Part shown: one piece after another, positions 12,244 through 24,869 of the stretch | How the letters are laid out: the number at the start of each line of letters is the position of its first letter | Numbering within the stretch: position 1 is the stretch's first letter | Notes under the pieces: model-generated | The model's database searches: none | The model's input: only the letters and a program-made list of their open reading frames with translations | Told to the model about the DNA's origin: nothing | Position numbers and translations under genes: made by a program | Assembly: GCA_012934845.2 (NCBI GenBank) | Contig: WNNJ02003592.1 | Location: 1 to 64,000, forward strand | Length of the DNA: 64,000 nt | DNA from: Pomphorhynchus laevis | Lineage: Eukaryota; Acanthocephala; Palaeacanthocephala; Echinorhynchida; Pomphorhynchidae | Direction of reading: 5' to 3'

Positions 12244-12400
12244 GAATAAAGATTAGATGTCATCAAAAGGAACTGCTATGCTATCAGGTTTCGGCCCCTA
12301 ATTCCTCTACTCAACATAGCAGGGGAAACATGTGCTAATACGTGCCCCGCTGCTATGTTGCTACTCAACATAGCAGCGGGGCCAAATACATGCTAATGAT
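12244..12400 (-). repeat. R repeat, inverted copy
   Basis: Reverse-strand copy of a dispersed repeat whose head reads GGGGCCGAAACCTGATAGC followed by ATAGCAGTTCCT. It faces a forward copy at 12640-12935. Inside it lies a perfect 17-bp inverted repeat, arms 12344-12360 and 12366-12382 (GCCCCGCTGCTATGTTG) with a 5-nt loop. Other forward copies are at 42935 (split by LINE B) and 61990. Confidence 0.85.
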
Positions 12401-12639
12401 GCATTTCCTCTAATTAAATGTGATTATATAGTATCTTATTCTAATACAAAGTATATTATTTATTATTCATCCATAAACATTTTCCGCTAATGATTTTAAA
12501 TTTATTTTTAATATTATAGTGTTGATTTATATATTTTACTATTTTCTGTTTGATAGTATTTTTATAGTAAAAGAATTGTATATAGTTTGCCGATCCTAGA
12601 TAATGTACTAGATAATCAAATTTCATTAGAGAAAATACG

Positions 12640-12935
12640 TCATTAGCACGTATTTGGCCTTACTGATATGTTGGGTAGAGGAATTAGGGGCCGAAACCTG
12701 AAAGCATAGCAGTTCCTCCTGATGACCTCTAATCCTTATTCTTATACATCATTTGTTATTTATTAGTCAATTCATAAAATTTCCTTTTATTTTAAATTTT
12801 AATTTTAATTTTAACTTGATATAAGTTAATTATTTATTTTCTAATCATTAAATTTTGATTTATTCCTTTTTTGATTTTATTAATTTTGTAATTACATTTA
12901 ATACGTAGACTCTGTTAGCTGACTTGATTTGTTAA
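12640..12935 (+). repeat. R repeat, forward copy
   Basis: Forward copy of the R repeat: GGGGCCGAAACCTGAAAGC, then GATGACCTCTAATCC, then an AT-rich stretch with GTCAATTCATAAAAT, and a conserved tail ACGTAGACTCTGTTAGCT. The copies at 42935-47925 and 61990-62300 share the same order of blocks. Together with 12244-12400 it forms an inverted pair separated by about 240 bp of AT-rich DNA. Confidence 0.85.
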
Positions 12936-13473
12936 ATTTGATTTGAATTTCTTAGATTTGATTTGAATAAAATGTATGTGCCATGTATTAATATATTTCT
13001 TGTAAATTTAAAACAATTTTAAATGATATAATTCCGTTTTTAAATCTTCGATTTTTAAACGTCGGATTTATATTAATAGTTTTATATTATTGACACTACA
13101 AACTTCCAAATGTAAAATATTATAATTTTTGCAGCTCATCATTCAAAAAGATAGACACGAAAACCTGTTTTACGGCCATGGGGTAGATTTCCAAAAATAT
13201 AATACAAATTGTTTTCTTTTCTACATTAAAAACCTGTCGTTCGGTTTTACGAACGAAAGGCTTTTTTAAAATAAGCGGTGTTGTATGTAACGATTTTATA
13301 CATCGGGTGGAGTTTTTTATGCATATTCTGAAATTATATAAATTTTATAAGTATCTTATTGGTTTTTCGACAAATTGACCACATACATCGTGATTTTATA
13401 TCGTAAATTGTCTTAAGATTTTGGGTATAAAATCGAAGGCTACTTTGGTATTGCATTACCAATACATTTAAAA
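12936..13473. other. AT-rich stretch without a recognisable gene
   Basis: About 540 bp of AT-rich sequence. I see no open frame of note and no known repeat. It leads into the possible small gene at 13474. Confidence 0.5.
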
Positions 13474-13770
13474 ATGGACAAAACGTCCCTTTTATTTTAC
13501 GCGCTATTTATACTTGTATTAACTCGTATTAATTCATATTAACGCGTATTAATCTTAAAACTAAATTTATTTGACAAGTCTCTTCAGCGAATGACTCCAA
13601 GCAAGCAAGAATGTTCAATTGTTTCAAAAATACAAGACACTATTGTTCAGGTCGATCAGCAATTATCAAGACTTTCTATATTTCAATCAGCATTTGACTG
13701 TTGTTGGGAACAGCAATCGTATTTAAGTGATCATGATATTGATTGTATAAATAAATTGTTAAAAAGATAA
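13474..13770 (+). CDS. Possible two-exon small secreted-like protein
   Basis: Exon 1 at 13474-13515 encodes MDKTSLLFYALFIL after a good start context (AAAATGG). A 63-nt intron would run 13516-13578, with GTATTA donor, several CTAAT/TTAAC-like branch sites and a TTGACAAG acceptor. Exon 2 at 13579-13770 continues in phase 0 for 63 codons to TAA. The 77-residue product has a basic start and a hydrophobic run like a signal peptide or anchor, then a polar helical-looking part with four cysteines, one adjacent pair (DCCWEQQ), and the end CINKLLKR. No family is recognised. Without the splice, exon 2 still has an open frame from ATG 13591 (59 residues). Evidence is only frame, signal-like start and splice-site match. 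Confidence 0.4.
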
Positions 13771-13802
13771 AACTTGTATTTCATAACAACTTTATTCTTA
13801 TT

Positions 13803-13883
13803 TTAAATATATTTAATAGCTTCGTAAGGATCGTATTCATCACATGTTAAATCATCTCCATAATTGTCTTTATGTATTTGATC
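13803..13883 (-). CDS. Possible acidic terminal exon, unknown gene
   Basis: Minus-strand exon-like piece: acceptor ACTAATTATAG, then 26 codons in phase 0 starting DQIHKDNYGDDLTCDEYD and ending at TAA (13803-13805). The peptide is strongly acidic. No upstream exon is evident on the minus strand between 13884 and 14500, so the parent gene is unknown. Its stop lies 32 bp from the stop of the forward small gene, so the two would be arranged tail to tail. Confidence 0.3.
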   Translation of the reverse strand, partial: DQIHKDNYGDDLTCDEYDPYEAIKYI

Positions 13884-13964
13884 CTATAATTAGTAAAACA
13901 GGTTTAATTAGAATAAAAATGTATTTGAGCAGTTTTATTCAAATTACTTGAGCTTTACTCAACT

Positions 13965-14165
13965 TCTACATGACAAGAAAGTGTCAAAACTTGATTAAAA
14001 ATGTCAAAACACTTTATTAATCATGCTATTTGAATACAACCGTTGATTAAAAAATCAGTCGACGTTAGATTTTCATACTTGATGGTTTTATTCGGTATTA
14101 CGTAAGATAACTAGTAGCATATAGTAATACGCTACAATGTTATAGGATTGCTCTCCGCTTCATAA
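13965..14165 (+). repeat. Dispersed repeat, pair with 32935-33115
   Basis: About 190 bp sharing ordered blocks with 32935-33115: AAAGTGTCAAAACTT, AAAAATGTCAAA, TTATTAATCA, then GTAAGATAACTAGTA and CTACAATGTTATAGGA. The two are clearly related but diverged. No protein is visible and the class is unknown; a short non-autonomous element is one possibility. Confidence 0.5.
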
Positions 14166-14506
14166 TCAAATTGATTTATATTGATTTATTTTTTATTTTT
14201 TCAAATTGATTTATTTTTGATTAAAGCAAACAAAATTGGCTAATGATTGGCTAATTATTGGCTGCGAAACGAATTTAAAAATTTGTTTAAATCAGATTTA
14301 AGATTCGAGTCAGCCTTTTAGTTCGACAGCTAAAAATTTAATTATTTGCAAATATTTTATAAAAAATATTTTTTTCTAAAAATGATATGATAAGATCGTG
14401 TATTTGGTACCCCATCGAAAAATTGACTGATTTGCATGTGTCTATAAACTTGCTCAATTAACTTGTAATGAGTTAATAACTATATATTACTTAATTAATA
14501 CAACTA
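14166..14506. other. AT-rich stretch before satellite array 2
   Basis: About 340 bp of AT-rich sequence. I see no gene and no recognised repeat. It ends where the 23-bp satellite begins. Confidence 0.5.
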
Positions 14507-17500
14507 GATTTTAGTCAAATTTACTTCTTGATTTTAGTCAAATTTAGTTATTGATTGTAGTCAAATTTAGTTCTTGATTTTAATCAAATTTAGTTCTTGA
14601 TTTTAGTCAAATTTAGTTCTTGATTTTAGTCAAATTTAGATCTTGATTTAAGTCATATTTTGTTCTTGATTTTAGTCAAATTGTGTTCTTGATTTTAGTC
14701 AAATTTAGTTCTTGATTTTAGTCAAATTTAGATCTTGATTTAAGTCATATTTTGTTCTTGATTTTAGTCAAATTGTGTTCTTGATTTTAGTCAAATTTAG
14801 TTCTTGATTTTAGTCAAATTTTGTTCTTGATTTTAGTCAAATTTAGTTCTTGATTTTAGTCAAATTTAGTTCTTGATTTTTATCAAATTGTGTTCTTGAT
14901 TTTAGTCAAATTTAGTTCTTGATTATAGTCAAATTTTGTTCTTGATTTTAGTCAAATTTAGTTATTGATTGTAGTCAAATTTAGTTCTTGATTTTAGTCA
15001 AATTTAGTTCTTGATTTTAGTCAAATTTAGTTCTTGATTTTAGTTTAATTATGTTCTTGATTTTAGTCAAATTTAGTTATTGATTGTAGTGAAATTTAGT
15101 TAGTGATTGTAGTCAAATTTAGTTCTTGATTGTAGTCAAATTTAGTTATTGATTGTAGTCAAATTGTGTTCTTAATTTTAGTCAAATTGTGTTCTTGATT
15201 TTAGTCAAATTTACTTCTTGATTTTAGTCAAATTTAGTTATTGATTGTAGTCATATTTTGTTCTTGATTATAGTCAAATTTAGTAATTGATTGTAGTCAA
15301 ATTTAGTTCTTGATTTTAGTCAAATTTAGTTCTTGATTGTAGTCAAATTTAGTTCTTGATTTTAGTCAAATTTTGTTCTTGATTTTAGTCAAATTTTGTT
15401 CTTGATTGTAGTCAAATGTTGTTCTTGATTTTAATCAAATTTTGTTCTTGATTTTAATCAAATTTAGTTCTTGATTATAGTCAAATTTCATTCTTGATTG
15501 TAGTCAAATTTAGTTATTGATTGTAGTCAAATTTAGTTCTTGATTTTAGTCAAATTTTGTTCTTGATTGTAGTCAAATTTAGTTCTTGATTTTTGTCAAA
15601 TTTTGTTCTTGATTTTAGTCAAATTTTGTTCTTGATTTTAATCAAATTTTGTTCTTGATTTTAATCAAATTTAGTTCTTGATTTTAATCAAATTTAGTTC
15701 TTGATTATAGTTAAATTTAGTTATTGATTGTAGTCAAATTTAGTTATTGATTGTAGTCAAATTTAGTACTTGATTGTAGTCAAATTTCGTTCTTGATTTT
15801 AGTCAAATTTAGTTCTTGATTGTAGTCAAATTTAGTTATTGATTGTAGTCAAATTTAGTTCTTGATTGTAGTCAAATTATGTTCTTGATTTTAGTCAAAT
15901 TTAGTTATTGATTGTAGTCAAATTTTGTTCTTGATTGTAGTCAAGTTTAGTTCTTGATTTTAGTCAAATTTAGTTCTTGATTTTAGTCAAATTTAGTTCT
16001 TGAATTTAGTCAAATTTAGTTCTTGATTTTAGTCAAATTTAGTTCTTGATTTTAGTCAAATTATGTTCTTGATTTTAGTCAAATTTAGTTATTGATTGTA
16101 GTCAAATTTAGTTATTGATTGTAGTCAAATTTAGTTCTTGATTGTAGTCAAGTTTAGTTCTTGATTTTAGTCAAATTTAGTTCTTGATTGTAGTCAAATT
16201 TAGTTCTTGATTTTGGTCAAATTTAGTTCTTGATTTTAGTCAAATTTAGTTCTTGATTTTAATCAAATTTTGTTCTTGATTTTAGTCAAATTATGTTCTT
16301 GATTGTAGTCAAATTTAGTTATTGATTGTAGTCAAATTTAGTTCTTGATTGTAGTCAAATTTCGTTCTTGATTTTAGTCAAATTTACTTCTTGATTTTAG
16401 TCAAATTTAGTTATTGATTGTAGTCAAATTTAGTTATTGATTGTAGTCAAATTTAGTTATTGATTGTAGTCAAATTTAGTTATTGATTGTAGTCAAATTG
16501 TGTTCTTGATTTTAGTCAAATTGTGTTCTTGATTTTAGTCAAATTTAGTTATTGATTGTAGTCAAATTTAGTTATTGATTGTAGTCAAATTTAGTTATTG
16601 ATTGTAGTCAAATTTAGTTATTGATTGTAGTCAAATTTAGTTATTGATTGTAGTCAAATTGTGTTCTTGATTTTAGTCAAATTGTGTTCTTGATTTTAGT
16701 CAAATTTAGTTTATGATTTTAGTCAAATTAAGTTCTTGATTGTAGTCAAATTTAGTTCTTGATTGTAGTCAAATTTAGTTCTTGATTTTAGTTTAATTAA
16801 TTTTAGTCAAATTTTGTTCTTGATTTTAGTCAAATATAGATCTTGATTTTAGTCAAATTTTGTTCTTGATTTTAGTCAAATTTTGTTCTTGATTTTAGTC
16901 AAATTTAGTTATTGATTGTAGTCAAATTTAGTTATTGATTGTAGTCAAATTTAGTTATTGATTGTAGTCAAATTTAGTTATTGATTGTAGTCAAATTTAG
17001 TTATTGATTGTAGTCAAATTGTGTTCTTGATTTTAGTCAAATTGTGTTCTTGATTTTAGTCAAATTTAGTTTATGATTTTAGTCAAATTAAGTTCTTGAT
17101 TGTAGTCAAATTTAGTTCTTGATTGTAGTCAAATTTAGTTCTTGATTTTAGTTTAATTAATTTTAGTCAAATTTTGTTCTTGATTTTAGTCAAATATAGA
17201 TCTTGATTTTAGTCAAATTTTGTTCTTGATTTTAGTCAAATTTTGTTCTTGATTTTAATCAAATTTTGTTCTTGATTTTAATCAAATTTAGTTCTTGATT
17301 ATAGTCAAATTTTGTTATTGATTGTAGTCAAATTGTGTTCTTGATTTTAGTCAAATTTAGTTCTTGATTATAGTCAAATTTAGTTCTTGATTGTAGTCAA
17401 ATTTACTTCTTGATTTTAGTCAAATTGTGTTCTTGATTTTAGTCAAATTTAGTTATTAATTGTAGTCAAATTTTGTTCTTGATTTTAGTCAAATATAGAT

Positions 17501-20500
17501 CTTGATTTTAGTCAAATTTTGTTCTTGATTTTAGTCAAATTTTGTTCTTGATTTTAATCAAATTTAGTTCTTGATTATAGTCAAATTTTGTTATTGATTG
17601 TAGTCAAATTGTGTTCTTGATTTTAGTCAAATTGTGTTCTTGATTTTAGTCAAATTTAGTTCTTGATTTTAGTCAAATTTTGTTCTTGATTTTAATCAAA
17701 TTTTGTAGTTGATTTTAATCAAATTAATTCTTGATTTTAGTTAAATTTAGTTATTGATTGTAGTCAAATTTATTTCTTGAATTTTGTCAAATTTATTCTC
17801 GAATTAAGTCAAATTTAGTTCTTGATTGTAGTCAAGTTTAGTTCTTGATTTTAGTCAAATTTAGTTCTTGATTTTAGTCATATTTTGTTCTTGATTATAG
17901 TCAAATTTAGTTCTTGATTGTAGTCAAATTTAGTTATTGATTGTAGTCAAATTTTGTTCTTGATTTTAGTCAAATTTTGTTCTTGATTTTAATCAAATTT
18001 TGTTCTTGATTTTAATCAAATTTAGTTCTTGATTATAGTCAAATTTCGTTCTTATTGTAGTCAAATTTAGTTATTGATTGTAGTCAAATTTAGTTCTTGA
18101 TTGTAGTCGAATTTTGTTCATGATTTTAGTCAAATTTAGTTCTTGATTGTAGTCAAATTTTGTTCTTGATTTTAGTCAAATTTAGTTCTTGATTGTAGTC
18201 AAATTTTGTTCTTGATTTTAGTCAAATTTTGTTCTTGATTTTAATCAAATTTTGTTCTTGATTTTAATCAAATTTAGTTCTTGATTATAGTCAAATTTCG
18301 TGTCAAATTTAGTTATTGATTGTAGTCAAATTTAGTTATTGATTGTAGTCAAATTTAGTTCTTGATTGTAGTCGAATTTTGTTCATGATTTTAGTCAAAT
18401 TTAGTTCTTGATTGTAGTCAAATTTTGTTCTTGATTGTAGTCAAGTTTAGTTCTTGATTTTAGTCAAATTTTGTTCTGGATTGTAGTCAAATTTAGTTCT
18501 TGATTTTAGTCAAATTTTGTTCTTGATTTTAATCAAATTTTGTTCTTGATTTTAATCAAATTTAGTTCTTGATTATAGTCAAATTTAGTTCTTGATTGTA
18601 GTCAAATTTAGTTATTGATTGTAGTCAAATTTAGTTCTTGATTGTAGTCGAATTTTGTTCATGATTTTAGTCAAATTTAGTTCTTGATTGTAGTCAAATT
18701 TTGTTCTTGATTGTAGTCAAGTTTAGTTCTTGATTTTAGTCAAATTTTGTTCTGGATTGTAGTCAAATTTAGTTCTTGATTTTAGTCAAATTTTGTTCTT
18801 GATTTTAATCAAATTTAGTTCTTGATTATAGTCAAATTTCGTTCTTATTGTAATCAAATTTAGTTATTGATTGTAGTCAAATTTAGTTCTTGATTGTAGT
18901 CGAATTTTGTTCATGATTTTAGTCAAATTTAGTTCTTGGTTGTAGTCAAATTTTGTTCATTATTTTAGTCAAATTTAGTTCTTGATTGTTGTCAAATTTA
19001 GTTCTTGATTTTAGTCAAATTTTGTTCTTGATTTTAGTCAAATTTTGTTCTTGATTTTAATCAAATTTTGTTCTTGATTTTAATCAAATTTAGTTCTTGA
19101 TTATAATCAAATTTAGTTCTTGATTGTAGTCAAATTTAGTTATTGATTGTAGTCAAATTTAGTTCTTGATTGTAGTCGAATTTTGTTCATGATTTTAGTC
19201 AAATTTAGTTCTTGATTGTAGTCAAATTTTGTTCTTGATTGTAGTCAAGTTTAGTTATTGATTGTAGTCAAATTTTGTTCTTGATTTTAGTCAAATTTTG
19301 TTCTTGATTTTAATCAAATTTTGTTCTTGATTTTAATCAAATTTAGTTCTTGATTATAGTCAAATTTCGTTCTTATTGTAGTCAAATTTAGTTATTGATT
19401 GTAGTCAAATTTAGTTCTTGATTGTAGTCGAATTTTGTTCATGATTTTAGTCAAATTTAGTTCTTGATTGTAGTCAAATTTTGTTCATGATTGTAGTCAA
19501 GTTTAGTTCTTGATTTTAGTCAAATTTTGTTCTGGATTGTAGTCAAATTTAGTTCTTGATTTTAGTCAAATTTTGTTCTTGATTTTAGTCAAATTGTGTT
19601 CTTGATTTTAGTCAAATTGTGTTCTTGATTTTAATCAAATTGAGTTCTTGATTATAGTCAAATTTCGTTCTTATTGTAGTCAAATTTAGTTATTGATTGT
19701 AGTCAAATTTAGTTCTTGATTGTAGTCAAATTTAGTTCTTGATTTTAGTCAAATTTTGTTCTTGATTTTAGTCAAATTTTGTTCTTGATTTTAATCAAAT
19801 TTTGTTCTTGATTTTAATCAAATTTAGTTCTTGATTATAGTCAAATTTCGTTCTTATTGTAGTCAAATTTAGTTATTGATTGTAGTCAAATTTAGTTCTT
19901 GATTGTAGTCAAATTTCGTTCTTGATTTTAGTCAAATTTACTTCTTGATTTTAGTCAAATTTTGTTCTTGATTTTAGTCAAATTTAGTTCTTGATTGTAG
20001 TCAAATTTAGTTCTTGATTTTAGTCAAATTTTGTTCTTGATTTTAGTCAAATTTTGTTCTTGATTTTAATCAAATTTTGTTCTTGATTGTAGTCAAATTT
20101 TGTTCTTGATTATAGTCAAATTTAGTTCTTGATTGTAGTCAAATTTAGTTATTGATTGTAGTCAAATTTTGTTCTTGATTTTAGTCAAATTTTGTTCTTG
20201 ATTTTAATCAAATTTTGTTCTTGATTTTAATCAAATTTAGTTCTTGATTATAGTCAAATTTCGTTCCTTTTGTAGTCAAATTTAGTTATTGATTGTAGTC
20301 AAATTTAGTTCTTGATTGTAGTCGAATTTTGTTCATGATTTTAGTCAAATTTAGTTCTTGATTGTAGTCAAATTTTGTTCATGATTTTAGTCAAATTTAG
20401 TTCTTGATTGTAGTCAAATTTAGTTCTTGATTTTAGTCAAATTTTGTTCTTGATTTTAGTCAAATTTTGTTCTTGATTTTAATCAAATTTTGTTCTTGAT

Positions 20501-22509
20501 TTTAATCAAATTTAGTTCTTGATTATAGTCAAATTTAGTTCTTGATTGTAGTCAAATTTAGTTATTGATTGTAGTCAAATTTAGTTCTTGATTGTAGTCG
20601 AATTTTGTTCATGATTTTAGTCAAATTTAGTTCTTGATTGTAGTCAAATTTTGTTCTTGATTGTAGTCAAGTTTAGTTCTTGATTTTAGTCAAATTTTGT
20701 TCTGGATTGTAGTCAAATTTAGTTCTTGATTTTAGTAAATTTTGTTCTTGGTTTTAGTCAAATTTTTTCTTCATTTTAGTCAAATTGTGTTCTTGATTTT
20801 AGTCAAATTTAGTTCTTGATTGTAATCAAATTTTGTTCTTGATTTTAGTCAAATTTAGTTCTTGATTTTAGTCAAATTTAGTTCTTGATTGTAGTAAAAT
20901 TTACTTCTTGATTTTAGTCAAATTTAGTTATTGATTTATTTTAATTAATTTTAGTCAAATTTAGTTATTGATTGTAGTCAAATTATGTTCTTGATTTTAG
21001 TCAAATTTAGTTATTGATTGTAGTCAAATTTTGTTCTTGATTTTAGTCAAATTTAGTTCTTGATTTTAGTCAAATTGTGTTCTTGATTTTAGTCAAATTT
21101 AGTTCTTGATTATAGTCAAATTTTGTTCTTGATTTTAGTCAAATTTAGATCTTGATTTTAGTCAAATTTTGTTCTTGATTTTAGTCAAATTGTGTTCTTG
21201 ATTGTAGTAAAATTTACTTCTTGATTTTAGTCAAATTTAGTTATTGATTTTAGTTTAATTATTTTTAGTCAAATTTAGTTATTGATTGTAGTCAAATTAT
21301 GTTCTTGATTTTAGTCAAATTTAGTTATTGATTTTAGTTTAATTATTTTTAGTCAAATTTAGTTATTGATTGTAGTCAAATTATGTTCTTGATTTTAGTC
21401 AAATTTAGTTATTGATTGTAGTCAAATTTTGTTCTTGATTTTAGTCAAATTTAGATCTTGATTTTAGTCAAATTGTGTTCTTGATTTTAGTCAAATTTAG
21501 TTCTTGATTATAGTCAAATTTTGTTCTTGATTTTAGTCAAATTTAGATCTTGATTTTAGTCAAATTTTGTTCTTGATTTTAGTCAAATTGTGTTCTTGAT
21601 TTTAGTCAAATTGTGTTCTTGATTTTAGTCAAATTTAGTTCTTGATTTTAGTCAAATTTTGTTCTTGATTTTAGTCAAATTTAGTTCTTGATTTTAGTCA
21701 AATTTAGTTCTTGATTTTTATCAAATTGTGTTCTTGATTTTAGTCAAATTTAGTTCTTGATTATAGTCAAATTTTGTTCTTGATTTTAGTCAAATTTAGA
21801 TCTTGATTTTAGTCAAATTTTGTTCTTGATTTTAGTCAAATTGTGTTCTTGATTTTAGTCAAATTTAGTTCTTGATTTTAGTCAAATTTTGTTCTTTATT
21901 TTAGTCAAATTTAGTTCTTGATTTTAGTCAAATTTAGTTATTGATTTTAATCAAATTGTGTTCTTGATTATAGTCAAATTTTGTTCTTGATTTTTGTCAA
22001 ATTTAGATCTTGATTTTAGTCAAATTTTGTTCTTGATTTTAGTCAAATTGTGTTCTTGATTTTAGTCAAATTTAGTTCTTGATTTTAGTCAAATTTAGTT
22101 CTTGATTGTAGTCAAATTTATTTCTTGATTTTAGTCAAATTTTGTTCCTGATTTTAGTCAAATTTAGTTATGAATTTTTAGTCAAATTGTGTTCTAGATT
22201 TTAGTTTAATTGATTTTAGTCAAATTTACTTCTTGATTTTAGTCAAATTTACTTCTTGATTTTGGTTTAATTAATTTTAGTCAAATTTTGTTCTTGATTT
22301 TAATCAAATTTTGTTCTTGATTTTAATCAAATTTTCTTTTAGATTTTAGTCAAATTTGTTCTTGATTTTAGTCAAGTTTAGTTCTTGATTTTAGTCAAAT
22401 TTAGTTTTTGATTTTAGTAAATTTTGTTCTTGATTTTAGTTTAATTTTGTTATTGATTTTTTGCCAAATTTTGTTCTTGATTTTAATCAAATTTAGATCT
22501 TGATTTTAG
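14507..22509. repeat. 23-bp satellite array 2
   Basis: About 8 kb (near 350 units) of the same 23-bp satellite as at 1-3551. Its left two thirds have their own marker variants: GTTCTGGATTG at 18473, 18749, 19529 and 20699, and GTCGAATTTTGTTCATGATT blocks throughout 18-20.6 kb. A 360-bp block is repeated at 16711 and 17071. The right end (about 21340-22509) closely parallels 2390-3551, including the same odd units and the same TTGATTTTAG/GATCGG junction. The duplication of the neighbouring block therefore carried satellite with it. Confidence 0.97.
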
Positions 22510-24822
22510 GATCGGATTTGGCGTTTGAAGCACGGGATTGAGGTTGATTGGCGTATATCAATTGCAGCTGATTCCACGAGAGTGAAGCAGCCGTAAAGAA
22601 GCAGCGAAAGCCAAAAAGGTAGAGTAGTTTGAGACGTAAAAGAATGGAATTACGGGAACGCAAAGAACAGTAATCAGGACGAGACTTGTTGAGAAAAAGT
22701 AGTTTGAGAAATGAACGGGTATGAAATATTACAGGGTTGAAAGCAATGTGACTAAGACGATGGAAGTAAGATGGTTAGATGTATGATAGAAACGACTAAG
22801 ACGGAGGAGAATTCGGACGGCTTCGTTGACGATGCGTTGTAGTAGAAGAAGATTTGATTTTGGTGAGTTGGAAAATAGACTAAGACAGTAATCAAGTCTC
22901 GGGAAAATCAGAAAATATATGAGAGTCATACAAGAAGGGAAATCGATCAATCTATGAATATGACGGAGGTTGCGTATAATCAATGTAGATAAACGTACTT
23001 TATCCCTAACGAAAAGTTTAAGTGAATGTCGGTTGTCGAAATGGAAGCATAGGAAAACTAGATTGTCAACAATAAGAAGAATTGTAGAATTTAATTATAG
23101 AGAGGGAGGTTCTAAGCCGTGGTGTTGTGGAAGGATCTACATAATTTTGGATCTATAAGGATTCAGAGAAAGGCGAAGGGAAGAAAGATGATTGAAAATT
23201 GAGTCAAGACAGTTGGAAGCGGAAACACTAATATAATGAATACGATAAGCAGGTGCATGAGCATAGATAATAATGTCATCAGCGTATTGCATAACATGGA
23301 AGTTAAATTTATGAGAAATCGAAGACAAATCACCGAGAAGAAGAGAGAAAAGCAAAGTGCCTAATACGGAGCCTTGTGGAACACCGAACGGGATGGAAGA
23401 AATATGGGAAAGTGTAGAGTTGGAAAGATCACGATTACGCTTCTCTTTACAGTAGGTAAAGAGAAGCCATAATCATGACGAAGGCGATGGAGAAGAATCG
23501 AGTAATTGACGATGCCAAAATCAGATGAAAGATCAGGAGAAGCTAGTACACTACATAAGTTTTGATCGCGCGAGATGAGTAAGCCGTTATAACTTTAAGA
23601 CAGGCAATTTCATTAGAGTAGTTAGGGCGGAAAGCGGCTTAGAAGGAAGTGATTAAGTTTGAGGAAAAGAGATATGCATTAACTTGCTTAAGAACAATAC
23701 GCTCGAGGAGTTTAGAGAGGGTGGGGAGAAGTGAGATAGAATGCTACGAATATAGTAGTGAGGGGTCAAAAGATTTATTTTTGAGGAGAGTACGAACAGT
23801 TGCGCATTTTTTAAGTTGGAAGTAAATGTGCAGCTACGGATAGACAAATTGAGACATGTAATTAGGTAGGGTGAGATAGATGAGCAGATATTTTAACGCA
23901 AGTGAGTGGGAATTGAGTCAGAAGGAGATGCTTTGTTATTTAATAGCAGAATAACCAAAGAAACTTCATCAGGTGAAACGGGAAGACGGTAGAATAGCTC
24001 TGGGGGAAGTATTTAAGGAGAAGCAACGAGTCAAGGGGCATGTGGGTAAAAGGGGAATTAAATTAGATAGCTTAGATTGCAGATAAGAGGAAAATTCATC
24101 AGGATTTATGTTGCGAAGGGTAGATGATCGTGAAAGAATTGAGTTTGAGATTTTTAAATGTTATTTAGAATTGGAAATGGACTCGAGTTGATTTCGCCAA
24201 GAGAGAGTACATTTAGTACGCATAAGAATGAGATAGGAACGGCGGAGGTAAAGGTAAAAGCACAAAGATTTGGATAGCGATTAAAAACACGAAAAGAGAG
24301 ACGGAATCGACGTTTAGAAAGACTGCAGTTGAAATCGAACCAGGGAGCATGGCGCAAAACTGTAAACGTTGGGGTCGACTATGCAAAAGGTTATTGAGTA
24401 TAGTCATAAGTTCAGAATAAAACAGAATGCGGAGATCATCAAGAGAAAGTATGTTAACTGGAGGTGAAATGTGTGAAGAATCGAGTGAAGTTGAGCGGAG
24501 AATAAATATATCGAGAAGTTTTCAGGGTCGACTTGGTGTAGGTAATGTTGGATGCAGAGAAAGAGGACGTGGACGAGTAAGTGTAAGGGTAAAAAAGAAA
24601 AGCATTGGACAAACAATGTCCGCACAAACCAAGATCAGTAATTGAAAACGAGCTATATGCGTTGAAGCAGTTGGGAACAGCAATGATGTCGAGAGCGTCG
24701 TAGTGAATATTAGTGAAGTTTGTTGAAAGTAATTTTTAATTAAAATCAGAAAAAAGAATAGTTAAAGTGATAGAGTCAGAGTCAGACGGTCGACTAGAGT
24801 GATAGAGTCAGCCAAGAGATTT
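22510..24822 (-). mobile_element. L2/CR1-like LINE fragment (B family), copy 2
   Basis: Near-identical duplicate of 3552-5865. Over the first kilobase I count only about half a dozen substitutions and one small indel, so identity is above 99%. The palm piece with MQYADDIIIYAHAP is at 23137-23355. The junctions on both sides are the same as in copy 1, so this is one insertion seen twice through a block duplication. Confidence 0.85.
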
Positions 24823-24869
24823 GCAAGATAATAATATTTAAAATACGTATAATAATACAGCAAAACATG

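Noticed and set aside
14507-22509. Regular repeats as a CRISPR array
   Set aside because: Units are contiguous 23-mers without unique spacers, in a eukaryotic context.
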